A stretch of 64,000 nucleotides of DNA, taken from NCBI GenBank assembly GCA_029298735.1, contig JANSLP010000002.1, positions 1-64,000 on the forward strand, read 5' to 3'. The DNA is from Ophiostoma sp. CBS 140.51 (taxonomy: Eukaryota; Ascomycota; Sordariomycetes; Ophiostomatales; Ophiostomataceae). Under the pieces are notes generated by a model. It did no database searches and was not told where the DNA came from. It saw only the letters and a program-made list of their open reading frames with translations. The translations under genes and the position numbers were made by a program. Of the stretch, positions 10,111-19,288 are shown piece after piece. How positions within the stretch are numbered: position 1 is the first letter of the stretch; each line of letters starts with the position of its first letter.

Positions 10111-12923
10111 TCATGACTGGCTGCCAAACATCTCTTCGGTCGGCGGCAGGGAGAGCACGCGGTGCGTCTTACCGTCCGCATGCATCAAGCACACCCGCAC
10201 CGTGGATGCGCTGCTGTCGCCCATTACTCCGTTTGATGTCGTACTACTGTTACTGCCATTGCTGTCACCTGCCTGCTCGGACCCTGACTCCCTGGGCCCC
10301 AGCACTTCCATGCGAACAACCAGGCTCTCATTGTCGCCCTTGGCAAAGACGCCGGCACTCCAACAGAGTCCGTTGTCCAACTGGACCGACGGTAGATCCT
10401 TGCCGTCGCCGTTATAAGCGCCGTACGTGATTTTGGGAGACTGAATGGGAACGACGATCAAGCGCGACTCAGCGTCTGTAGTCGCTGCCCACAGGATGAG
10501 CAGTAGGTTGGAGCCGAGGAACTGAAAGTCGACAACACGACCATCGGCGCCGATCTCGAATACACAGCCCTGTGTCGAAACGTCCGTGGTGACACCTTCA
10601 GACGTGGCGACAGCCGAACGGAAGATGTAGACTAGTAAATGTCAGTGCTCGCACTCCGTGCTTTGTGTAAATAGAATATTGGGACGTACTCTTCTTTGGG
10701 TCGTCCTTGGTCGAGAGGGTGGTAAAGGACAGGGCATCTGCACTGTCTTCGGGGTCCTGTCGAGTTGTTAGTGACGGTATAAATACATCCTCTCAGCTCT
10801 AGCTGGTTGCGACTTACCGGTTTTGAGATCGCCGTCATGGCCACTTCCGCTTTCTTAATGGTTTGGCCGACCGAGAGACGCGTCAGAGGGCCAAAGTGGA
10901 CATGCCGCCGCCCAGACTCGGCAATCGTCTTGAGTACGCTGTCCGATTGTGTCGCAAAGAGACGTGTGAGGAAGCCGAACTTGGTGAATGCCTTGACCGG
11001 CTCCACCTTGTCCTCGTCTGCTTCTTCTTCAGCAGCCTCGTTAGGATCATCCGGGTGTGTGTTTAGACCTTCAGGCCCCTTGCTAGACGCTTGCTTCCCC
11101 TTGGTATCGCGATTCTCCTTCAGCCCATCTTGGAGGATAGCCAAGATGTCCGGCTTGACGCCAAAACCGTCGACTCTCTCCATCTCTGCTTCCAGCTGGT
11201 CCAGAAGTGTAGTGGTGCTGTTCTTGGGCTCTTCTTGGATGGCCTTCCAATCCGCCTTCCACTCGCCCTCGGCCGGTTTGCCAAAGTGTAGGTCTAGCGG
11301 ACTCTGCAGCAAATGATTCGAAATGTAGTCTATGACGGGCGTAATGCTCAGGTTGGGCTCCTTGTCGGCCTGTTCTTCGGCCTGGGCTGGCAGCGCCAAC
11401 CGCTCTATGAGTGACCGCAGCCAGGTCGAGAAACACATGAACAGTTCGAGTTCGGCCGTGACGAGAGATAGCGAGTTGTGCGCAACCAGAATAAGACAGG
11501 AGACGATATCCATGAGCTCGGTAATCTGGCCAGCCGAAAAGCCAACGTCGTCATTGCTGTGAAACTCGGCCAGACCCCGAAGACGGCTGAGGGCCAGCAT
11601 GGCACGGTCGAGGGCGGGCATCATGTTCTCATGAATAAGATCACGCAGGTTCTGGAGACCACCGACGACGGCCTTGTCCCAGCGGCGGTACCCCCGCTCG
11701 GCAATGGTGTCGACGAGCCACTCCTTGACGATGGCCGGGACGTAGCCCGTCATGGCTGCGACACGTAGAGCATGCGCAATGTTTTTGCGTTTGCGCTGTT
11801 GCTGGAGGTCTTCCTGGATGTTGGCAAGGAACCGGGCAGGCAGATCTCGTGCGGACTGCCATTCGACTTGCATGTGGTCGGCGGTTTGGCGGATATACCG
11901 CATGAGCTTTTGGAAGGTGGTCGTTTTGTAGGCGAGGAGGGAGAGGTTGAGGGGCGAAGAGTAGATGAAAGCAAAGTCCATGTGGGAGATATAGACGGCC
12001 TTGCTGTCCTTTTCCTCATTGGCGAGGAGGAGAGTATGTGTCGAGTTTGCAGGATGCGAGGTGTGGCGGCGAAGATGCAGTAACGGTCCGTTCTCGCTCG
12101 GAGGAGTTCCGTCGTTTCGTGGTAATGGCAGCTTGAAAGTGCCCATCACGAATGTGTCGTAGATGCTGACATGGATGACGCCGTCTGCGGTGCCGAGGAC
12201 CATGATGTGGATCGAGTCTCCGTCTTTGGGCTTGAGCGGCCGAAACATGAACTCGAGGGACGTGCGTGTAGAAAAGACAAACATGTCGTCTCTGACGTAG
12301 TTTGATATATTGTTAGAATCTACAGTTTTAAGGAAATGGCATGTTTAGAGATACTCACCCTGTTCCGCCAGATACTGGTAATGGAGGCAGCTTGGGAATA
12401 TCGTCTTCAACCTCGAGAAAAATGAGAGCTCGTGGTAGGTCAAGCAAGGCACTGCTCTGCTGGTCGTCTTGACTCTCAAGGAGGCCGCTATGCCACGCCT
12501 CCTGGCTACCGACCAGGTTCTTGGCCCAGCTAATGTACGTGATGGCGACCGGCGAGCTCTCGTACAGCCGGATCTGGTGGACAGCCTTGGAGCTCTCCAG
12601 GCCGGCGAGCCGCACCACGCCGTCGTTCCACGCCACAGCCAGGAATTGACCTAAAATTTTCAGAAAAAACGAGTAAAAAAGACACACGGGGGAAATATTG
12701 ACTCACCATCTGACCTCCATGCTAGAGCTTGGACATCCTTGTTCCGCTCGGTGACTTTGGACACTAGCTCACCGCCTCGCCGGCGGATGTAGACGACATT
12801 GGCACCGCCAACAGCTGCTGTCAAGTCGATTGTCGGACAGGCGGCAACCAAGTTCGGTGAGTCGGCTGGTGGAATAAAAACGCTCTGGTTGAAGAGCTTC
12901 AGCCTCTCAACGGCCCCCGCCAT
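10111..12923 (-). CDS. apc4: anaphase-promoting complex subunit 4 (Apc4)
   Basis: Five exons on the minus strand (12923-12707, 12650-12359, 12291-10818, 10756-10690, 10631-10111) give 856 residues with consistent phases. Apc4 is a scaffold of the APC/C ubiquitin ligase that links the TPR lobe to the catalytic and platform subunits. The N-terminus has the Apc4 WD40-type repeats, including a first blade with A-L-A-W-R-S-D-G-Q-F-L-A-V and a further strand W-N-D-G-V-V-R-L. A long helical region (about 230-560) matches the Apc4 domain, followed by beta-rich C-terminal blades. The acceptor at 12292 is preceded by a TTCTAAC branch. An upstream AG at 12320 would give an immediate stop. It starts divergently, 626 bp from the complex I gene. 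Confidence 0.9.
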
Positions 12924-13549
12924 GATGGCCAGTCGCGATGAGGAGGGGCTACTGCGTCAGCAGTCTTGGAGCGTCAGTTGCTTGTGCAGTTATCCCTCCA
13001 GTGTCGTTTTTGGGCGGGTGTCGTATATGTCTCATTTTCCGTGTCATAAAGTAGTATGTGTCTGTATTTACATCTCGGTCAGGAGCAATGTGAATATCAA
13101 AACCACTTTCACGACCTTTGCCCAACGACGCGTCAAGCTATGGCAGGCGCGTTCCAACGGCCTTTCCTCTTAAACTGCACAGTGCTTATATGCACTGTAT
13201 GATCTATCTGCCAAAATATAGCGGATGAGAGCTGTTTTTTAGTGCCCAATGGGTTCACCAACGGCGCTAAATACAGTATTAGTTTAGCTGCTTGTCCACT
13301 GTCCAGCCAATCAGGCGGCCAATCAGGAGCCACAATTTGCCTGAGCCACTTTTTGGGCGCCACCAATCAATTCCGAGCCATTTCGATCCTTTGTGACCTC
13401 AGTCCGTTCCCAATCGAAAACTGCATTCACGACGACGACGACGACGACCGCATCGAACAGAAGGCCCGCGACGACCTTCTTCTTTCCACACTACCAAGTT
13501 ACCGAATATAAATCGAGTCGAGGGTCATTGGCCGAAAACAGCCGTCAAG
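12924..13549. promoter_or_regulatory. bidirectional promoter between apc4 and the complex I subunit gene
   Basis: The 626 bp between divergent start codons hold three CCAAT motifs close to the complex I side (listed separately) and a GAC-repeat near 13430-13449. No open frame of interest. Confidence 0.7.
13307..13367 (+). promoter_or_regulatory. three CCAAT boxes (HAP/CBC-type sites)
   Basis: CCAAT occurs at 13307-13311, 13319-13323 and 13363-13367, each continued as CCAATCA. The first two are 12 bp apart, about one helical turn. They lie 183-243 bp upstream of the start codon of a respiratory-chain gene. The HAP/CCAAT-binding complex is a known activator of respiratory genes in fungi. Binding here is inferred. 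Confidence 0.6.
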
Positions 13550-14053
13550 ATGGGTGGCCTTGAACACAACAGTGCGACTTTCTCTCCCCGCGTCTGTAGG
13601 ACCGATGACAAACTCGAAGAGAGACAGAATGTTAACGATATACTGCTGCAGAGATGGCGATGGATCCGGCGCTGATCAAGCTGAACAGTACGTTGCACGA
13701 TTCCCAACGGCCCTGAGCCGACCAGCGTGGACCCGACCAACCTGGCCGAGAGGCTCTCCGGCCGGCCGGCCGGCTACGACGACAGTCTCCTGAACACACA
13801 CTGATACTGACACTCCCTAGACATGACCACGAACCGCTACAAGTACTTCCGGTGGACCAAGCGCACTGCACGCATCTCCTTCACGTACGTGGTGTTTGTG
13901 CCGGCGCTGTTTGGCATTCTGGCTTACTCTACTGAGGTGAGTTGACACAATCCACGCGGACTCGACAATAGGAACAAACGCTGACAGACTTTCTCACAGG
14001 GCAAGTGGAACCTACGGGGAAAGCGGAGAGGCGATGTCCTGACCGAGCAATAG
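13550..14053 (+). CDS. small complex I membrane-arm subunit (NDUFB4/B15-like, 'nuo6.6' type)
   Basis: Four small exons (13550-13571, 13652-13687, 13821-13936, 14000-14053) encode 75 residues. The protein begins M-G-G-L-E-H-N-K-M-A-M-D-P-A-L-I-K and continues M-T-T-N-R-Y-K-Y-F-R-W-T before one hydrophobic segment (about 37-57), then W-N-L-R-G-K-R-R-G-D and stops. This is the layout of the small fungal NADH:ubiquinone oxidoreductase accessory subunit related to mammalian B15/NDUFB4, a single-pass inner-membrane protein without cleaved presequence. The assignment rests on remembered family features. Intron 1 (13572-13651) uses an unusual GTGCGA donor but keeps the frame. The alternative start inside exon 2 (MAMDP) would give a protein about eight residues shorter. 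Confidence 0.75.
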
Positions 14054-14339
14054 AGAGCTTTGGTTTGGGAGGCGCGAGGAGGCTACGGGCAAATTCGACA
14101 ACATTTGTATATATGGATTATTAGGCACGGAAAACGGCCAATACAACACAACAAAAAGACATTGACAGAAACATATGGAGACCATGCCACGGTGACTTGT
14201 CAGGATGCGTTTGCAGAGTGACCATACAGGCCATTTGGGTATCCATTTCAAACTGGGCGAATGCCGCTAAACGCTGTGATAATGCATGATTCGTGGGCAT
14301 AGGAAAGTAAGTAGTTTGAGGGAGTCATATCCTTCTTCT

Positions 14340-15313
14340 TTACCAACGGCTGTCCCTGTCTCGACCGTTTCGGCCGTCTCGCCTTCGTCCGCGATCACGG
14401 TCGCGGTCTCTCCGGCCCATACCACCACCGCCTCGTCCACCATCTCGGACCCAGGCACCGTCGTCAGGTATTGCGTCGCCACGGCGCCAGCCGCCTGACG
14501 GGACACCACGGCTGGACAGCCCGCCACTGTAGCTATCCCGGTCCCTTCGCCCAAAGCGAGAGTCCATGGACCGGGAAGCACTCGCGCTCGATGGTGGTGG
14601 CGGCGGCATCCTGCTCGCAGGCGCCTCGCCAATCCCTGATCCACGGCCGCTTCGTGCGCTGGACGCTGGTGCTACACAGCCGTTGGCGAGAAGTGGCAAG
14701 ATGGCGCACGACAGGTATTCGCCAGGCGCGAGTCGAACGTCGGCCAGCGTCTTGTTTCCGTCGTCGCCGCGGCTGCCGTTGTCTCCAGTTGATATGAACC
14801 GACCCTCGTCGTCAACGGTGAGTTCATCCGGTATGACGTAGTCGTCGATTGCGTCCAAGGACGTTGTTGGCGCGCCCGGTCCACCGCAACCAATGACAAC
14901 GCTGCCGATATCTTTGATAATGAAACGTGGCGCGCTGGAAATGCCCTCAAACCCTTCAAGGCGGGAGTTGCCGCTGCCATTGCCTTCGGCAGCCGTATGC
15001 CTCGTGTTCTCATAAACATGCCGGAAGGCGATGCGTGTGCCAATGCATGGGCTGGGAAAGACGACGGGGTCTTGTGCAGCAGCAAGGTGGTGTGTGAGCT
15101 CACTCAGAGTGTAGCTCGGGAGCGCATAGACAGGCACGAAAGCCAGACGTTGTGGTGAAGCAAACTCATCGGGTCTGAAGGTTAGCGCCATGATCATAAA
15201 CATAACTCTAATCTGCCATGGATGTGAATTTACCTGTGAAATGCTCCCGTGCGGTAAAAGAGCTTCAGAAGAAACGGGTTCGCGGGACTCTCGTCTGAAC
15301 TCGTGGCAGCCAT
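14340..15313 (-). CDS. sap18: SAP18, Sin3-associated polypeptide 18 family
   Basis: Exons 15313-15234 and 15174-14340 encode 304 residues. SAP18 has a ubiquitin-like fold and works in the Sin3 histone deacetylase complex and in the ASAP/PSAP complex at exon junctions. The conserved start P-F-L-L-K-L-F-Y-R-T-G-A-F-H-R-P-D-E-F crosses the intron junction. Further family blocks are L-P-S-Y-T-L-S-E-L-T, R-I-A-F-R-H-V-Y, K-D-I-G-S-V and L-A-P-G-E-Y-L-S-C-A-I. After about residue 190 comes a low-complexity tail rich in Gly, Arg, Asp and Ser with R-D-R-D-R-D-R repeats, absent from the 153-residue human protein. An RS/RGG-like tail suggests RNA or splicing-factor contacts (inference). It is divergent from the splicing gene prp18. 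Confidence 0.9.
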
Positions 15314-15990
15314 GTTGAAAGTCGTAATGAAGCTTCAAGGCTCGCTTATTTGTTGATTTGATTTGTTTCCGTTCGCTAGAGCTCGTCTCTCGTCTGTGAG
15401 CTTATCTTGTTGCTATTTGTGGCTGGACGGCTCTTGTTGGCCCGTCTCTATGCTGGAAAGCATCCCCGGTAAGGCATGATGGGGTTTTTTTTTGTTCTCT
15501 CGTTTATGCAAACCGTGCTGGGTAATCGGACTTCGGTGATGGAAATGCAAAAAGGTCTTGGCAGAGTGTGTTTTGGCGAAGCCTCGCAGTTGGACTGGTA
15601 GGAGATGATTGGTAGGCAGCCTTAGCGATGGTGCACACTGAGAAAAGGCAAAACAGTCAGGGCTTGGCAATGGCTGGCGGGGCCGATTTTTAGTGCACGA
15701 TTTTTTGCCCCCAGAATTTGGCAGTTGCGACGCGGCTGAGAGGCTCTCAACTTTTCTGGGTTATTAGTGGATCGTATGCCGACGCTTTGGAGGTTGGACC
15801 TTCAAAGTTGAACCTTCCATCCATCTTCGCGGCCTTTCGACTTGCGCCATCGACGATATCACTGCCACCTTCGGTGTACACGCCATCGCACACAGTTATT
15901 CAAGTTCACGACGCACGGTTCTACCACTTTCTGCCGCGACGGCCCTACGGCAACCTTCCTACGATCATCGACCCCGAACAACCGCCCATC
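15314..15990. promoter_or_regulatory. bidirectional promoter between sap18 and prp18
   Basis: 677 bp between divergent start codons. The prp18 frame is open back to 15718 but has no ATG before 15991, so that part is treated as leader. No clear factor site recognised. Confidence 0.6.
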
Positions 15991-17154
15991 ATGGACTTTG
16001 CGTCACTCATGTCGGCGCAGATGGCCAAGAAGAAGAAGCAGCTAAGCCTGGCGGACGATTCAAAAGATAAAGACAACGGTGACAAGTCAGATACACCGCC
16101 ACCAAAAAAGTTTGTGCGCAATAGCGAGCTCGAGGCCCAGCGCAAAGCCGCCTACCTCGAAGCACAGAAAGTCCGCGAGGCGGAAAAGTCGGCCAAGGCC
16201 GCCGCAAAACGGCAACGAGAAGAAGACGCAGCCGAAGAGGCGCGACTACGCGAGGAAAAACGGCGACGACTCGCGGCCGAGTCGCGGGAGCGGCGTGAGA
16301 AGCGCGAGGCCGAAGAGGAGGCTGCACGGCGGAAACGGTTAGGCCTGCCAGAACTGCCGCCGCCAAAGAAGGAGGGCGAGGAGGAAGAGAAGGCAGATAG
16401 TGACGGCGCCGACGAGGATGGCGACGACACTGGCGACATGGAGGAAGACGACCTGCGCACGGCACTCGTCAAACTGGACGCGCCCATCATCCTCTTTGGC
16501 GAGAATCATGCACAACGGCTACGCCGTTACCGCCAGACCAAAGCCGCATCCGAGGCAGCACTCACCACTGCCGAGGCGGCCAAGCTGCCAGTGCCCACCA
16601 CACTCGCACCCGTGCCCGAAAAGGATATGAAGGTCCCCGCCGTCGCCGACATCCCGCGCGACAAGAAGGGACGCCAGTACCTGTACCGCCAGCTGGCCAG
16701 CTACTTCAATCTTGTGCTGCGCGAATGGCAGCAGGCTTTGCAAGAAGCCAGCACAAAAAATGACGGCGAGACCGATGCCAGCCGTGGCGCGCGCTCTATC
16801 ATGGAGCAGAGCCGGGCGTCCATCAAGCCGCTTTTCCGGAGGCTCGAGGACGGCAGCATCGACGAGAAGATTGTGCCCGCCATTGTGGAGATTGTGCATG
16901 CCGCACAAGAGCGGCGGTACGTCGACGCCAATGATGCCTATCTGAGACTGAGTATCGGCAAGGCGGCGTGGCCCATTGGTGTCATCATGGTGGGTATCCA
17001 CGAGCGCAGTGCGCGCGAGAAGCTGCATGGCGGCGACAAGGGCAGTGTGATGACGGACGATGTGACGCGCAAGTATGTGCAGAGCATCAAGCGGTGCCTA
17101 ACGTTTGCGCAGGTGCGGTGGCCGCCGTCGGATGCGAGCCAGCTGATGGGTTAG
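15991..17154 (+). CDS. prp18: pre-mRNA splicing factor Prp18
   Basis: Single-exon gene, 387 residues. Prp18 acts with Slu7 in the second transesterification step of splicing in the U5 snRNP context. The N-terminus M-D-F-A-S-L-M is followed by a Lys-rich patch and a long charged Arg/Glu/Ala coiled region (about 45-125). The splicing-factor motif with P-I-I-L-F-G-E (about 163-169) is followed by R-L-R-R-Y-R. The Prp18 helical domain fills roughly residues 235-385, including Y-F-N-L-V-L-R-E-W, I-G-K-A-A-W-P-I-G-V and the closing S-I-K-R-C-L-T-F-A-Q. 15991 is the first ATG in frame. It is one of few intronless long genes here, which is notable for a splicing factor only as a curiosity. Confidence 0.97.
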   Translation: MDFASLMSAQMAKKKKQLSLADDSKDKDNGDKSDTPPPKKFVRNSELEAQRKAAYLEAQKVREAEKSAKAAAKRQREEDAAEEARLREEKRRRLAAESRERREKREAEEEAARRKRLGLPELPPPKKEGEEEEKADSDGADEDGDDTGDMEEDDLRTALVKLDAPIILFGENHAQRLRRYRQTKAASEAALTTAEAAKLPVPTTLAPVPEKDMKVPAVADIPRDKKGRQYLYRQLASYFNLVLREWQQALQEASTKNDGETDASRGARSIMEQSRASIKPLFRRLEDGSIDEKIVPAIVEIVHAAQERRYVDANDAYLRLSIGKAAWPIGVIMVGIHERSAREKLHGGDKGSVMTDDVTRKYVQSIKRCLTFAQVRWPPSDASQLMG

Positions 17155-17779
17155 ACGGAAGAGAGAGGGAGGATTGTCGAGTACCAAGATGTCATGTCTG
17201 GTTGGGTCTGCGGTTTTGTCTTGTTATATAGCAACGGCGTTTTGATTTTGTGGGAGGCGTATCAGGGAAGCATTTACATGAATGGAATTTAAAGATGTGG
17301 GACATGCAAGTCCTTTTATTTACAAGCGAACCAAAGCTTACTCCATAACAAGACGGGCCTAGAACTCGGTGACCGAATGCGAACTACATATGCGTACGTA
17401 CTTTTTTGTGAGTGTTTCTTTGTTTCTGTACTGGATGTTCGTCTGCTAAATTTGTATTTGGTTCAACGCGGCTAAATTGCTACAGCACAGATACTCACGC
17501 CGCAGTACGAGTGCAACGTCCCTCCCATCGACGTTGCAGTAGACACGCGGCTCGCTGCCCATGATCCCGCTCTGGAGTATGATAAAGTATGGTGTAAACG
17601 CTATGCCGATATTTCCGTCCCGCAGCATACTGTCGCGACGTGCAATCATTTCTATTTGTGTTTCGTTATGGGATACTGGAGTCCTTGAGATACCTAAGAA
17701 AATATTATCTTTCAGCACGCTGCCAAAGATCTATTGTGACATCCTCGATCGTCGGGCTTCCGGCCATGATGGCAGCTCT
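17155..17779. other. convergent 3' spacer between prp18 and csn1
   Basis: 625 bp shared 3' region with AT-rich segments. No gene is supported. It probably holds both 3' UTRs. Confidence 0.6.
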
Positions 17780-19288
17780 CTACTCCGCCACGGGCGTCGC
17801 CGAGTCAAACCAATTGTCGTTGAGCTCGGGCAGGTTGCCCTGTCCCTTGCGGGTGCCGCGCACCTCGAGCTCGGCGGCAACAATATTTATTCTCCGCATA
17901 CGGTCGAGGGCGTCCGTTTCGAACTTGGAGAGGGCCTCGAGGGCCTCCTTGTGGAGCTTGACACGGGGCTTCTCCTTGACCGTTCGGACGAGCTGGTCGT
18001 GTTAGCAAGAAGGGCCGTACAATAATCTTGATTATCATGTGTGGAAGAATGGACATACCTTGTTAATCGAGTCGATGCGGGCATTGACGAGGCCCTTCTG
18101 GATCATGGCGGCCAGCTCCTTCTCGATGGACTCGCCGGGCTCTGCAAACGCCGCGTTCATGCTCTCCATCGTCACGCACGAGAAGGGCACCAAGTAGTTC
18201 GTGATACACTTGTTACGGATCCGCGTATAAATGGTGTTGACGTGCCGTTGCAAGAAAATGTCCAGCATGTAGTCGGGGCGGTAAGAGGCCAGAATTGACA
18301 GGCACGCGGCGTAGCGGCCATTGACAAACTGGGCAATGGCCCGGCGGATGTGCGGTTCGAGCTCAAGGAACGTACGGAACCTGCTGTTCTCTAGCACCTT
18401 AGTTTGGAGCTCGTTCCGGTTCATCGTGGCCAGGGCCAGCAGACCACCATAGACGGCGATATCGTTGGCGCTCAGGAAGCCGTCCGTCACTGTCGAGATG
18501 GACGCACTGCTACTGCTGTCCACCTCCAAGAAGCACTTGGCCGCCGCCTCAAAATGCTCCTGGCCCATCAGGGCCACGCCGGACATGGACTTGATGTACG
18601 GCTGCATCAGCTTCTCCTCGTCCGTGCCCTGGAGACCAGTAATCTTGTTGAGCTGGCCAACGACCGACACCCACTCCTTCCGCTGCATCGACACACTGAC
18701 AAGGTGCTTGCCCAGGTCCACAATATGCTTAGGCGTGCTGACGTCGGGGCGCATGCGGTTGTACGCCTCCGTGGCGCCCACCAGGTCGCCAATGGCCTCA
18801 AAGTGCTTGCCGAGCTCCTCGTTGCCCATGCGGATGCTCTCCTTGACAAGGTTGTTCTTATACACCTTGAGCTCCCGTTCGAGTCTTCTCGTCTCCGCAT
18901 TGTTGGCGGCCTCGGTGCTCTCCATCCAGTTCTTATTCAGACGGGCGTCCGGGTCGTTGGGTGCCGCCAGATGTAGGTAGCCCCAGGCCTCCCGGTACCG
19001 GTTGACATCATGGCTCTTCTGGGCCTCGGCGACGGCGGCTTTGAGGGCGTCCAGGTACAGCGGGACGGAACATCGTCCAATCAACAACAACCGGTCATAC
19101 CGGGTTGGGCCTTTGTAGTTTTGAATGTAGGACTCGAGATCGAACTTTGGGGTTTCTATGTCGTTAGCATGAAAGCATTCTAACTGGAACCATTACTGGC
19201 TGTGGCAGAGCTTACCATGGATAATGATGCCTCCCTGCGTGCTCATTGCTTCAAAGAAAGCCCCCTGGCCCTCTCGTGAAGCTGCCAT
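17780..19288 (-). CDS. csn1: COP9 signalosome subunit 1 (Csn1/GPS1)
   Basis: Three exons (19288-19216, 19155-18059, 17992-17780) encode 460 residues. Csn1 is a PCI-domain scaffold of the COP9 signalosome, which removes Nedd8 from cullins. The early motif F-D-L-E-S-Y-I-Q-N-Y-K-G-P-T-R-Y-D-R-L is diagnostic for Csn1 and follows the first junction. The RPN7-type helical repeats (about 90-260, with L-E-R-E-L-K-V-Y-K-N-N-L-V-K-E-S-I and the R-M-G-N-E-E-L-G turn) precede a PCI winged helix at about 275-385. The last exon provides the C-terminal helix and tail. The first intron donor is GTAAGC and the second GTATGT. Csn3 lies 33 kb away in the same window. Confidence 0.93.

Noticed and set aside
12292..12358. 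Apc4 intron 2 ending at the AG at 12320
   Set aside because: It would give an immediate stop codon; the AG at 12292 keeps the frame and has a good branch site.
15718..15990. Longer N-terminus for Prp18
   Set aside because: Open frame begins with TTG; the first ATG is 15991, which matches the usual Prp18 start.
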